Shown here in pieces: positions 45,701 to 56,522 of a DNA stretch of 64,000 nt (position 1 is its first letter; each line of letters opens with the position of its first letter). Made by a program: the position numbers and the translations under genes. Location of the stretch: assembly GCF_026210795.1 (NCBI RefSeq), contig NC_089436.1, positions 3,658,001 to 3,722,000 on the forward strand, written 5' to 3'. This stretch comes from Rhizophagus irregularis (Eukaryota; Glomeromycota; Glomeromycetes; Glomerales; Glomeraceae). Under the pieces are notes generated by a model. That model did not search any database, was not told the origin of the DNA, and saw only the letters and a program-made list of their open reading frames with translations.

Positions 45701-45734
45701 CTTTTTAGATTCACTTAGACCACGTATTACTTAG
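39759..45734 (+). CDS. LINE ORF2: APE endonuclease, reverse transcriptase, RNase H polyprotein
   Basis: 1991 residues starting at MEYTNFTNMVGVEN. The endonuclease spans about residues 93-335: IGTINIQGG, GLTETQ (catalytic Glu), MGDLNCYP (Asp/Asn), RIDYIFG and SDHKAV (Asp/His). The reverse transcriptase spans about 640-960: SPSNKAPGPSQITYE, TRPITLLETTRKLM, IQDLSKAYDRVD, GIDQGEVVSPLLWN, and a catalytic box of YLDD at 916-919. RNase H lies at about 1470-1615 with its D-E-D-D set visible: Asp1478 (FYSDGS), Glu1521 (KSESFA), Asp1543 (FTDSQN) and Asp1606 (NDQADAL), plus VKGHSN. A Cys/His cluster, CMECSIDEDTNAHIGLC, near 1740 may bind zinc. Every catalytic residue needed for target-primed reverse transcription is present and no stop interrupts it. 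The protein would act on the element's own RNA at chromosomal nicks. Confidence 0.94.
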   Translation: MEYTNFTNMVGVENQPLSQVPINCSFSSSKNIEKTQKNTYNQYTKNNYNNNNNNSYHRSGPILHTPDTNDLPNEEHITNLHVVNTDNNYFIDYLKIGTINIQGGYKTKLIDIINYFVTHNFNILGLTETQYCHKHENIKLVERHPHPTNKNLSIYIILDANGDNKGSGVGIMLTSTLYQHVHQIRSHKGHVLNIELGFKRDHKLNITCLYLPAGRDKHTNIIKKECNQFIDQLFRTQNTNDDNHKYYNLIMGDLNCYPKEKNNLNHHIIQMAKLKGFKDMAKHHAENQTPEITRLTHRIDYIFGNNNILNASIHTFAQQIPPSHFTSDHKAVITLLQNDLFKRSRHRQGNRRYEQKEKLNYSSMNDDLWENYKSQSKIYFKYRFQYIDLDNISTQDDLDHIWNIFEHSLHNIKKSNIPQKKITPQEHHHLYPLHIRQLNQHVITLYKTKQFLNLKHIYIRNKIEKPTDKSLLISLIPDSMWTSYFKNWKVHRDHIQKIGRSMDYDIILNNFITQEDFYAQKTEIYKLYNYLKQKRNDELSQWNTERIEHFINQRNFDLSTNQTKMINSILQRKPRKITLDRLIIKDNNNDTIFTNNPQIIQKEAIKHYQNIGKHDNQIMYHSLDDLPLPWRTIYDPANHHSNTDCWDTLQQQIDISDVLVVLKNSPSNKAPGPSQITYEDLKHLHKDVLILLTRIFNLCIHLDTIPTKWRDALLFPIPKPYDWDSKLTNTRPITLLETTRKLMVSIFSQRLNQSLAKYNILQFNNRAGVLGQSCLEPLFQIQHLIEHARIHKKPLWIAIQDLSKAYDRVDITLLRLALQRIKIPEKIITFFINLFSNRYNSIILPNGNLALYKVLQGIDQGEVVSPLLWNIYYDPLFYHINQLSHLAYKCDTTKIKNIYHKDSDIIHNFELSLVGYLDDTTWFSPSLDMLETKLDIAHSFYDLAKIKVNIDKYKILTNQRLGNDRKTVQLTINGQNTDVDIVSKYKGTRILGLYINPLDRHQQTLIKARSIIMNHVITMRHKKIAHAHAIYIINKVIFPKLEYLFQHTILNYTQVQKLVAPLKKLFKKFFSLPLNTADNIIYNNMYPHIDNLMDLLVKSQLNVLSALFNTDILRPIAIQKLDILTQELWYTGIPRDTNKYIGKISSPNYLSKSLSLLQQYQIHLDPTISYGIIGGHTPIVEYLPNLSSNDYKSLRNKRIMYIDQLVSADGNYLLTWNEVKRLNNNNFKGPKPNWFKLLENEFILSNYRTLTHPLNDNYTIPARLQQIPDQSLGNHKKRNEWTYHWDVRLQTCIIGKTYIQDTDTHSSITIMEHYLPYNNSLIPNNVTVQSSHSLPLILTPCPGCHFNDHSLILQDARIKCSISMRTNRLSTFNTFNHLNQEHKRFKNLPLSKYYVSTKPLHQIRHSAYSIYLSQHHVNIVTPITTTLEIPSSHDENHVLRQLSSVIDSALLCDDNIKLILIEIASKFFSFTNFRFYSDGSVSDIGTINSKSGFGWIQTDPLLPQLSFSGSTVFFPSSFKSESFAILTILLVLPPNATCEIFTDSQNCIDTFNQRLGSPSISPRRRLKQNNFLIWDLIMWLISHHHLTVQLRKVKGHSNNKANDQADALAKQGRYSLDPIIVNHKFFHQSSLALFNYNHISVIDRNLRKWSNIPIYSRIFNMAMNNSSLLPINHQITYGDIDWIYTKQWINSNPFDMPTSSKLSKIQSNRLKKSTFTYPTGNILQRNYPNLYPLGRIHCMECSIDEDTNAHIGLCLSHRRSITSLLTKFKKNLIDLLRKEGTSNISFDIESRVNNSNMFKVFPDILDAARLLDSPDQIRIPREQPWILLLHHLIPRDLAVFFDNYFSKAAERSRFLIQYVTDFISELTSITWSSRSRSFKKWEKSLDITLKKKKNYRKCTCITSGRASSSAATLSSTVTHQRRSRYTRYYHNKVLPYYKQNVNFDVSACIRWTTCNFLHSGSWESYRDNLLFNLDNFSPVQSFLDSLRPRIT

Positions 45735-45942
45735 TGCTAAAGCCTTTACTTTGGTTTATTGGGATGTGATGTCGTGTTAGGGACTCCTCCAAGTTTGTTG
45801 AAAGTACCAGAGTGGCGCTGTCCTCGGGCGGTTTGATTATAGCTTAGTATTAGATAGCGTTCGACTTTTGTTTTATCTTTTGTTCTTGTCTATCTTTCTG
45901 TAATCTTGTTCACGTGGTTTTAAAAATAAAAAATAAAATAAA

Positions 45943-45959
45943 AAGGTTAGATAAAGTGT
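45943..45959 (+). repeat. Target-site duplication, right copy
   Basis: AAGGTTAGATAAAGTGT directly follows the A-rich tail of the retrotransposon and is identical to 37244-37260. Confidence 0.92.
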
Positions 45960-46128
45960 ATAAAGAAATTTAAGACTTATATATATGATTTTTAAAGTGT
46001 ATATTTATTCAAAATAAACAATAACTTAGAATAATAAAACAACACAAATAAATAAAATACTAATTCATAAATCATGACAAAATATAAAATATTGTCAATA
46101 AACCTTCTTTATCACCGTTCGCCCATTC

Positions 46129-46692
46129 TTTTTTTTTTTTTTTTTCACTCGCGTAAACGCCTCTCTTTATTATTAAATTGATAAAAAGCGCACTAATTAC
46201 AAACAAAACAAAAAGAGAAACATTGAAATTGCCAACGTCAAGCATTGACAATCACTCCATACCAGGCGCTTCGGCCTACCGCTCGGTCAACACACAATCA
46301 CCTTTAAATACTAGTACTCTATAATAAGACTAAACTACACAGATTAGAAAATGGAACTACTTTTTTACATGTCTACGTTTACCACCTCTACCTCTTCCTC
46401 GGCTACCAGGTTTACCTCCTCTTTTTTTCTTTTCTATACTTACTGACCATCCTTCGCCCTCCTCATCATCACTATCACTTTCAATCTCTTCTTCTTCTTT
46501 CGTTCTAACTCCTTGCTTAGCCATTAAGCGCTTTCGTTGTCCTTCTTTTATCATCTCCTTGTACTTACTGGGAACATTTTGTTTTATTTTTTCTTTGTCT
46601 TCTTCAGTCCCGTTCACCCATTCTATATATTGTTCGAAATTTTGGTATAAATGTAAATTAAACTTAGTATAAATTATACAAAGTATAAATTA
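46129..46692 (-). mobile_element. Poly(A)-tailed 3' fragment of a second retroelement
   Basis: On the minus strand an open frame (46357 to about 46692) ends in an acidic run (EEEEIESDSDDEEGEGW) and an Arg/Gly tail (GSRGRGRGGKRRHVKK). A less AT-rich 3' UTR follows, and then a 17-base poly(A) (46129-46145). A 3' end with a poly(A) tail and a truncated 5' end is the usual form of a dead-on-arrival LINE copy or a retroposed mRNA. No target-site duplication could be found, and the protein family is not recognised. Confidence 0.5.
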
Positions 46693-47755
46693 CACTGTTA
46701 CACTGCTGATCACTGGAATCTTATACTACTTCGACGTGGCGCAGATCCCCGTAACACTTACTTATGAGGGTAGAACTTAACATTTTATTTCTTTTAAAAA
46801 AATTTTTTAGAATTTATTTATAAATTAATTTTTCTTTATTTTATAAAAAAATGAGAATAGATCTTTAATTGAATCATTCACATAATAAAAAAAAATTATT
46901 ATATTTTTTTGGTTATTCGTAGACTAATGATTATATTACAATAAAACTTTGGTTATGGTAAAAAGTAGTAATGCAGTTGGAACTGTCCCAATAAATTGGC
47001 CGGCATATAGCAGATTGTGACACAGTTACGGCAAAAACCGTGTGGAACCAATTAATGTTATTAATGCCGTAACTTTTACGCCGTAGAGTATAAATAGTCT
47101 GGATAGCATAAAATAGTTTAATAGTATACATGGCTTGACGATATAAATTTTTAAATCTCTCCGAATTTGTTATAAAAATTTAAAGTTTCCATACTGATTT
47201 CAAATAACTTCTTTGATTATAAATTTCATAGAACAATAATTTTAATAGTAATGAAGGAAAAAAAGAATGAATAATTAGAATGATATGATATATTAAAAGT
47301 ATAAAATAAAGTATGTAAATATGTTTTTAAGAAAATTTAAATTTTAATAAATATTACACACAAGTTATAGTGACTATTTACGGTACATATACCAGTTATG
47401 GCAACATATACCAATTACGGCACATATACCAGTTACGGCGCATTTACCAGCTCCAATTAAAGTAAAGAGTTATAACTAGGTATAACTCAATTGTAATACG
47501 GCTAATACCAATGTGATTTAGTTCCAACTGCATCTATAGTAAGAAGGTATTTGATTCTTATATAAATCGCAAAAAAATATTTATGTAAATAAGGTAACCC
47601 CTATTTTACTAGACAAGAATTTTGGAAATTTTGAAAAATATTAGTTAATTTAACATTGTTACATCAAAATTCTTCTGTTTTTTGAAATATATGATAAAAA
47701 AACAAGTCTACAATTTTCAGGACAAATTTTAATTCGCTCGGATATTATAATCTTG
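46693..47755. other. Intergenic; short 20-bp repeat at 47388-47453
   Basis: AT-rich. 47388-47453 carries four imperfect units of CATATACCAGTTACGGCA. Related pieces (CAGTTACGGCAAAAACCG) lie at about 47022. No gene seen. Confidence 0.5.
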
Positions 47756-50700
47756 TTATATTAAAAGATTATTTAAACTTCCTTTAGATTCTTGACATCC
47801 ATTTTCAATAGCTTGTTTATACCAATAAATAGCTTGTTCTATGCTTTTTTCAGTTCCTTCACCTTTTTCGTGCAAAGTTGCAAGGCTTCTTTGAGCATTA
47901 ACAATTCCTCCTTCCGCAGCTATTTTATATAGACCAAATGCTTTTTCTTTATCAGTATCAATTTCTATTCCATGACTGTAAATATGTCCAAGTTTATATT
48001 GAGCATCTATAAATCCTTGATTAGCTGACTTTTTATAAAATTCAAATGCTCGCATTTCATTTTGACAAACACCCATACCTAACTCATAAAATTCACCTAA
48101 TTTATATAATGCAAGTTTATTGTCATTTTCTGCGGCCTTATGATACCAATAATTAATCTTATCCAAGTCATTTATTATTTCTTTTTCATCTTTTATATAA
48201 TTATTTTTACCAGCCGCCTCATCATATAATTCAAACCCTTTTTCTTTATTAACTTCTGTTCCAATTCCATTTACATAAAAAAATCCAAGTTGGAACTTTG
48301 CACTTATACATCCATTTTCAGCCGATTTTTTATAAAATTCAAATGCTTTAATTTCATCTTTATTTATATAAACCCCTAATTCATAAAATTCTCCTAAATT
48401 ATATTGTGCTAACTTGTCTCCATTTTCTGCTGCTTTTTGAAGCCAATAAACAGACTTTTCTATATCCTTTCTTGTTCCAATTCCAAAATAATAACAATCA
48501 CTAATCCAAGTTTGGGCATCTATACTTCCATTTTCTGCCGCTTTATTACACCAATAAATAGCTTTTTCTAAATTTATTATTGTACCTTCACTATATAAGA
48601 TTCCGAGACTATATTGAGCTACATGATGTTCTTTTTTAGCAGCAATTTCATACAACTCAAATGCTTTTTCTACATTAACTTCAGTTCCAATTCCAAAATC
48701 ATAACAATATCCAAGTTGAAATTGAGCGTCTAAGTAATCTTTTTCTGCTGATTTTTTATAATATTCAAATGCTTTAATTTCATTTTTTTCAACTCCTTTT
48801 CCAATTTCATAACAAATACCTAAATGATACTGCGCTATTTCATATCCACTTTCGGCTGCTTTATTATACCAATAAATAGCTTTTTCTAAATCTTTTTCTG
48901 TACCCACATTATTTTCATATAAAACTCCAAGAATATTTTGTGCGATTATATGCTCCTTTCTGGCAGCAATTTCATACAACTCAAATGCTTTTTCTACATT
49001 AACTTCAGTTCCAATTCCATTTAAATAGCAATACCCAAGTTGAAATTGGGCGTCTAAGTAATCTTGCTCTGCTGATTTTTTAAAATATTCAAATGCTTTA
49101 ATTTCGTCTTTTTCTACTTCTTTTCCAATTTCATAACAAACACCTAAATTATACTGTGCTACTTCATACCTATTTTCTGCTGCTTTATTATACCAAAAAA
49201 TAGCTTTTTTTAAATCTTTTTCTGTACCTTCGCCATTTTCATATAAAATTCCAAGATTGTTTTGTGCAAGTATATGCTCTTTCTTAGCGGCAACTTTATA
49301 TAATTCAAAAGCTTTTTCTTTATTAATTTCAGTCCCAATTCCATTTAAATAATAATATCCAAGCTGACATAGTGCATCTATATATTCTTTTTCAACTAAT
49401 TTTTTATAATATTCAAATGCTTTAGTTTCATCTTTTTCAACTCCTATTCCGATTTCATAACAAAAACCTAAATTATATTGTGCTACCTCATTTCCATTTT
49501 CTGCCGCTTTATTAAACCAATAAAAAGCTTGTTTTAAATCCTTTTCGGTTCCTACACCATTTGCATATGAAATTCCTAAGTTATTTTGTGCATAATTATG
49601 TTCTTTTTCTGCAGCTACTTTATATAGCTCAAATGCTTTTGATTTATTAACTTTAGTTCCAATTCCATTTGAATAATAGTATCCAAGTTGATATTGAGCA
49701 TCTAAATATTCTTTTTCAGCCAAATTCGTTATTAATTCAAATGCCTTTTCATTATTATTATCTACTCCTTCTCCTATAAATTGATACAATAAACTCAAGT
49801 TATAATGTGCAATAATGTGACCTTTTTCTGCAGCCCCTTTATATAGTTCAAATGCTTTTGATATATTAACGTCGATTCCGATTCCATTTAAATAATAAGA
49901 CCCAAGTTGAAATTGAGCATCTAAATACTCTTTTTCCGCTAGTTTTTTACTTAATTTAAATGCTTTAACTTCATTTTTTTCAATTCCTTCTCCAAATTCA
50001 TATAATAAACTTAGATTAAATAATGAATTATCATTTCCTTTCTCAGCCGCCTTCTTACATAATTCAAATGCTTTTGGTTTATTAATGTCAGTGCCAATTC
50101 CTCTATAATAATAATATGCAAGTTTATACTTTGCATCCAGATCTCCTTTTTCTGCTAATTTTTTGATTATTTCAAATGCTTTTTTTTCATCTTTATCAAC
50201 TCCTTCTCCTAATTGATATAAAATACTCAAATTATATTGTGCTTCATTACTTCCCTTTTCTGCTGCTATTTTATATAATTCAAATGCTTTAACTTTATAA
50301 ATTTCAGTTCCAACTCCTTCATCATAACAGTATCCAAGTTGAAATTTTGCATTTATATTTCCTTGTTCAGCTAATATTTTATGAAATTCAAAAGCTTTTC
50401 TTCCATCTTTTCTTACTCCTTTTTCCTTTTTATGAAAATAATTCAATTCAAATGGCATTATCTTACATTTATTCTCAGTTGTCATTTGAATGTAATTAAA
50501 TCCCTTTTCCTGATTATTTTTTGTAAACTTACTTCCAAAATAGTTTAATCCAAATTGATTTAATCCCCTAAAACTTAATATTTTTTGAAGTTTAATTTCC
50601 TTAATTTTATTTGTTTCGATTCTTACTTTTTTAGTGTAAAGCTTTTTAAAAACATCTTTTGCAACAATATTTCCATTTTTAGTTGCTTTTTCATACCAAC

Positions 50701-52850
50701 ATTTGGCTTGTATTTCATCAATTTTTGTTCCGATTCCATAATAAAAGCAATTTCCAAGTTGATACTGTGCATCAGCAATCTCCTGTTTCGCCAAGTTCTC
50801 ATAATAGTTAAACGCTTTAATTTCATCTTTATTGACTCCTTTTCCTAATCTATAACAATCTGCAAGGTAAAGTTTTGCAATTGTATTGCCATTATTAGCT
50901 GCTTTTTGATACCAATATACTGATTTTATCATATCTTTTGCAATTCCAATCCCAAACTCATAACAATTTCCTAAATAAAACTGTCCAATAATACTTTCAT
51001 TTTCTGCAGATTTCTGATACCAATTAAATGCTAAATCTTTATCACATTCGATGCCATATCCATCATTATAACATTTCCCAAGATATACTTGTGCAATTGG
51101 ATAATTATCTTTAGATGCTTGTAGAAATAATTCAAAAGCCTCATTGTTATTTTCATTTATATTGCTAATATAATAATAAAGAACTCCTAAAATATATTTA
51201 TACTGTGATTTGACTTGATTCTTTAATAGCCAGTTTAAAATATTACTTGAAGGTTGATTAAATCGTAATATTTGCTGTTCAATAAGTTGTTGCATATTAT
51301 CAAAAGTAGCTCCTTCATCATGCTTTTTAATTGTAAATGTAATTAACTTTTCAACAATTATATTATTAATTTCATTAAATGCTATCTCAAATGTATCTCT
51401 TGATAAATTTGAATGAATTGATATACTTGTTGAATCATTTTCATCTATCACATTTGATTGAACAGATTTTTGATTTTGTAAATTTAAGACGTTTTTAGCA
51501 GACTCAGTAGATTCTATCTTACTCAATATATTTTTATTCATATCTGAGTCTATTGATAGACTCGCATTTATATCTAAAATATCTTCTGATTTCGAGACAG
51601 ATTTTTCTAATGAAATATTTTCATCATTGATAGCACTACCACTAATTGTATTATTTTTTTCAGGAGAAATTAATTTCTTAAGAGTCAAAACAACTTCATA
51701 CATATTTGGACGTTCGTGTGGTTCATATTTCCAACATTCTAATAACAAATAAATAAAAATTAATGCACTTCTTATTAACCATGAATAATTTAAATAATAA
51801 TAAAGAGAACTATTTATTACCATTATATAAGTTACTATATTCAACGGGAGTCCCATCAATAATTTCTTCACGTATACCATTCACTATAGATAAAATTAAA
51901 CCTACGTTATAATTATCATCGGTGCCTTTAGCAGAAAATGGTTGATATCCACTTGAAATTTGCCACATTAAAACTCCAACGCTATATACATCAGACTTTT
52001 TGTTTAATTTGTAACTTTGATCTTGATCGCTTAAACTTTTTGGATCTATAAAAGGTATAACGCCAAATATTTTTGATGTACTGCTAGACGAAGCAATTTT
52101 TTTTGATAATCCAAAGTCTGCCAACTTTATCCTTCTTTGATGTAAAAATATATTGCTCGCATGCTATGATTAAATAAAGAATAATTAATTACGTAATTCT
52201 GATCCTTTTATAAAAACCAACAATCAAAATTAAAATTATTACCAAATCACGATGAATAATATCACATTCATGTATAAACGCTACCGCACTTGCAAGTTGC
52301 AATGCCAATTGATATTTATCACTCCAACCAAGTTCACTAAAATGCTCACTTAAATAAGTTTTTAATGTACCATTGTCAGCATACTCCAAAACTAGTAAAT
52401 ATTTTTTCTCTGAAAAAAAAAAAATAATTTTATAACATTAGAAAAGGAAACTCTTTTATGATAAAATATATTAGAACTCACCAGTTTCTATCTTTGTAAT
52501 ACCACAGAACCGTAAAATATTTTCGTGAAAATCAACCCTTTTTTGTAATTTTATCTTTAAGAAAATAAGTTGGATTAATAAAATTATTATATAAATTATT
52601 ATAATTCTATGTATAGTAAATTTCATAATACCTCATTAACAACTTCTTTTAAAGTTGTTTTATCATTATTAAAAGTTTTTAAAGCGTAAATATTATCAAT
52701 ATTTCTCCAATTAGCCCGATAGACACTTCCAAATGAACCGCTTCCTATTAATATTAAATCTTTGAATTCTGAATATTTATAATATGCTATATTTTCTTCA
52801 GAAATTGATCTTTCTAACCAATCTAAATAAACATTTGATTCATTTGACAT
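47756..52850 (-). CDS. Protein kinase followed by about 30 Sel1 repeats (5 exons, 1594 aa)
   Basis: Exons: 52632-52850, 52482-52554, 52243-52409, 51821-52163, 47756-51738. Phase is kept at every junction, giving 1595 codons including the stop. The N-terminal kinase has [11 protein letters not shown] (36-46), ATP-Lys58 (YALK), HRDL (150-153) with Asn157, DFG (169-171), [17 protein letters not shown] and [11 protein letters not shown]. All catalytic residues are intact. A Ser/Asn-rich linker follows (about residues 290-460). Then come some thirty Sel1 repeats of about 36 residues (A.YW..KAAE.G...AQ..LG..Y..G.G) to the C-terminus. Sel1 repeats form an alpha-solenoid for protein binding, so this is a kinase on a large scaffold. 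Exon 5 alone is nearly 4 kb. A TATA-like TATATAA (read on the minus strand, 52931-52937) lies about 80 bp upstream. Confidence 0.88.
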
Positions 52851-53639
52851 TTTTATTCAATTTGTTTTAGGTTTATGGAATAGAAGAGGGATTAAAATTA
52901 TTAGTTCGGCGAGACTTCATTATTTACAAATTATATACATATACATACATACTGTAATACATCAATAGAGTGTTACAAACAAAAATCATTAACTGTATCA
53001 CATTCCTATATGATCGTCCCGAAATTTCTAATTTAGTCGTTTTTATTACAAGTTATTACAATTTTATAAATTCTGGCTAACATTAATTATAAAAGGAAAT
53101 TTTTGCAAGATTAGTTGGCAGTCAGAATTTTTAAAATGTGATAAACAGTTGAGGACTCAACCTTATCTATGACATCAATTATCAAATGATTTGTATTGTA
53201 ATAAATAAAGAATATCCAATATCCAATATTTCAATCTTTAATTGTGTTGGAGTCTTGGAGAACAAATCATATTGAATTTTGAAAATACAAAATTTTTTCT
53301 AGCGTGATATCAGTTACTATATTCTAATTAATTATTTCTTGGTCAGCATATAAAACTTCGGCCACACGAAAGTTTCATAATTATTGTGTTTATATAAAAT
53401 CTATCTAGAAATATATCCGTTTAGAGATAGAGTCTTTTTTCAGAGGAAGTACCCAAATATAAATTGAAAAACTAGAGTCAGGCCATTCTTGCTAAAAATC
53501 AACAAAAAAAAATGAGATTTAATAAAAATGACCTAAAAATCATTAATTCTGGAAATCATAAAATTAATAAATCATCTTCAGTGAATTTCCAAGTAAATCA
53601 GACGTAAAATCTCATGAAGAGGCATTGATTAAAGTGTTA
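52851..53639. other. Intergenic, no gene seen
   Basis: Apart from the promoter of the minus-strand kinase-Sel1 gene, no feature is seen. Confidence 0.4.
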
Positions 53640-54165
53640 ATACTATAAAACATATAAGATTAGAACGAATATTCTTTCATATTTTGCAAATTTAACAGGT
53701 TTGGAAACTTGTTTAAAACATAATATGAAATGGGAAAGTTTGAAAAGTGTATCCTTACCTATTTTAGAAACTTTAAAAACTTAACTTGGAGAGTTTTGCC
53801 TAAAATTGTAATTGGTTTGATTAAGAGTACGGAAGGCACATCACCAAATTAAGTTATAATTAATAAAAACTTATTAATGCCAATTTGCAAAAATTGTCTA
53901 AAGCTCAAATATTTTAAGACAGCAATTGATTGACTATAAGATGAAAAACTTATTATGAATTGGAAAAATATTGTCAATATTTAGAAGATTTATATCTTCA
54001 AGATCATATTGATATTGATTTACTTTCAATTTAATAATAATTAGGTCATTTAATATATCATTAGAAATAAATAATTCGAATTTTAATGAATTGGTTGATC
54101 TAATTAAAATGTATGAATCAAAAGTCATAAAACATTGTAAAATTGTGGCGAAATTCAGATAATTA
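53640..54165 (+). pseudogene. Decayed fragment of an F-box/LRR-like gene
   Basis: Broken stretches have the Leu/Asn/Ile-rich style of the F-box-like gene next door: HIRLERIFFHILQ, TGLETCLKHNMKWESLKS, ELEKYCQYLEDLYLQDHIDI and LVDLIKMYESKVIKHCK. They sit in several frames with many stops. No F-box start is present. The assignment rests on style and neighbourhood. Confidence 0.35.
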
Positions 54166-54882
54166 ATTTTAATTCTTGAAATGACTTTTTTTAATTTTTT
54201 TATTCTTGTTATTATAAATTTGTATTATTATAACAAGAGGTCATTTTCATGGAGGAGCTTGGCATGCTTCTAGTAAGTTTTTAAGTGAAACTTATTGTAA
54301 TAGAAATGACTTTACCTTCACTTTTTATTTTTCAAGATGGTTGAGGAAAAATTATCAATTTTAAAAAAAATTGACATTACGTAATCTGCTGGTAAGGAAT
54401 AATTGTAATAATATGGTAGGTAAAAATCCAGAAAGATAACATATCATCTATAGTACAATTTTTCAAACAAGTAGTATAACCAGATAGGGAATTGACGACT
54501 TATGGAAAATAAATATGTAGAGTACTTGCTAATTATGTATTTCATGTTAGGAGACTTTGACGAGGGTGCTTGGTAAATCTCCATTGTTCATTATAACTGT
54601 CACACGCGTAAGTGTGTCGTGCTCAAGCCTTAAAGGTAAAATCTTCAGTCCAACTGCGCCGGTATTTGCATAGCAAAATTGGTTTCATGCCAATAAAAGA
54701 GATCTCCACCTAATCGACAAAGGATAGACTTATAAGGTTAGTAGATCCTTGGATAAGGAATGATTTACATGTAACTTTTGGTTCTTTTGTTATCTTTTTA
54801 TGGAAAATTGTACAACTATGAAAATTGATAAATTTTTATTTCATTTTTTGAAACGAAAGCAACTTCCCTTTCCTTTACGAAC
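54166..54882. other. Intergenic; unexplained GC-richer stretch at 54590-54760
   Basis: Most of the region is AT-rich. 54590-54760 stands out as less AT-rich and complex (CACACGCGTAAGTGTGTCG, a short hairpin; AACTGCGCCGG; TTGGTTTCATGCCAA, a palindrome). No open frame crosses it. It could be an old repeat or an RNA-coding piece. Confidence 0.35.
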
Positions 54883-56522
54883 ATGACATGCTCAAAAATA
54901 TTTTCAGGAGATTTACCTGAATTAACAGAGGAAATTATACAGTATTTTAGAAAAGATTTTTCAACATTATATTCATGCATTTTAATTAATAGATTATGGT
55001 GTCGTTTAGCCATTCCATTATTATGGGAAGATCCATTTTCAAAGAAATATCCCGAAAATCACCACTTTATTGAAATTTACTTAAGTAAATTAAATGAAGA
55101 TGTGAAAACAAAATTATATTTATATGGAGTTAATAATGATTTAGTATCTTCTAATACATTATTCAATTATCCTAGTTTTATAAAATACTTAGATATAGAT
55201 AAAATTTTAAATTCTATTCAAACGTGGGTTGATACTTTAGTAGGTAAAAACCAAGAGAAGCTAGTAAATTTAATTTATAGGTCATTACTTGAAATGTTTA
55301 TTGAAAATGAAGGAAATTTACATTCTTTTGAAGTTGTACTGTCTACGCGTTATAATTATTTTAATAATAGTATAGACTTGATTTTACAAAATCCAAATTT
55401 TGCATATAATATCAGAAATTTAGAACTCCGTATTATTAATTCTATTTTTTTATGTTAAAATATTATTAAATTGTTAAAATTTTTATATTCTAATTGCAAT
55501 TCAATCTTGTCAATGGTTTTATATTTTCCTTCATCATTATATGATATTGATCGTTCATTAATTGAAAAATATTTAACACAAATAATTATTTCACAACATA
55601 ATCTCAAAAAAATTTCATTTGAACATAGTACTACTTTATATGATCCATTTTTATTATTAAAAAATTCTAATTGTTCAAATACTTTAAATACAATTATATT
55701 TTATCACATTGATTTTAAAAATATAGTTAATATTTTACAAGAGGCTTTTGATCAATTGAATGTCTTAGAATCTATTCATCTTATTTATTGTCATTCTTTA
55801 AATTCTGATTTTGTTCAACAAATTATTAAGGTTAATAAACCTTTTAAATTGAGATCTTTGTTTATGAATGAAATATTACATATTGAATCATTACAATTAC
55901 TATTAGAGAAATTTAGTGATTGTTTAGAAAATTTTGGATTTGAATCTAAGGAAGACAAAAATAATGAACCAAAACGACAATTATTTAAATTAATCATGAA
56001 ATATTGTACAAAAATTAGATATTTTGATTCTGGTATACCTGATGATAATAATATTTATCTATTCATTGAAAATAATCAAAATAATATTAATTATCTTACT
56101 ATTGAATTTGATATTTATGATGATTATTGTTGTACACCAAATTATGTTGAATATAGTTCAACTGTATTACAAAATTTAGGACAGGTTCTTCCTCCTAAAT
56201 TAGAATATTTAAATTTATCTCTTTTATTTAATACAAGTGATCTGGAATATTTTTAAAAAATTCACAAGATACTTTTATTAATAAATTATTAATTGCATAT
56301 GGGTTGCATGATATTTTATTTTATATAAAGGAATATATTATGAAGAAGGAAAGGGTTAAATATTTGGCTATGACTACTTCTATTGCTTTCGATGAATTTG
56401 ATGATGAATTATTTTTTTTAAAATCTGAAGTAAATGAATTTAAATTACATAATATTATAGTTAAAAAATTCTCTGATTTATATTTTGGTCCATATAGTTT
56501 TATAAATAATTTTAATAAATAA
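54883..56522 (+). pseudogene. F-box-like/LRR protein gene broken by one stop and one frameshift
   Basis: The start MTCSKIFSGDLPELTEEIIQ followed by LHSC-like YSCILINRLWCRLAIPLLW is a typical F-box of this fungal group. F-box proteins recruit substrates to SCF ubiquitin ligases. The frame is open to 55458, meets a single TAA, and continues in the same frame to 56256 (LKFLYSNCNSI through LEYLNLSLLFNTSDLEYF). A one-base loss in a T-run (TATTTTTAAAAAATTC) then shifts it. The last part, about 56256-56522 (KNSQDTFINKLLIAYGLHD and on to INNFNK-stop), is intact in the next frame. Only two lesions in about 540 codons imply very recent inactivation, or that one or both are assembly errors. Confidence 0.75.

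Larger units (their letters stand above)
37261..45942 (+). mobile_element. Full-length non-LTR (LINE-type) retrotransposon, 8.7 kb
   Basis: It is bounded by an exact 17-bp target-site duplication. The 5' UTR is about 120 bp. Two long ORFs (gag-like ORF1, endonuclease/RT/RNase H ORF2) are both intact, and a 200-bp 3' UTR ends in an A-rich tail (TTTTAAAAATAAAAAATAAA). No LTRs are present. ORF2 carries an APE-type endonuclease, RT and RNase H in that order, as in the Tad/I groups. Codon use is visibly less AT-biased than in the flanking host genes. Intact frames plus an undecayed duplication argue for a recent insertion, possibly a still mobile copy. Confidence 0.93.

Noticed and set aside
46113-46622. 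Near-match GAATGGGYGAACGG on both sides of the poly(A) at 46129, considered as a target-site duplication
   Set aside because: One copy lies inside the open frame rather than at the element's 5' edge, so it cannot be a flanking duplication; probably chance.
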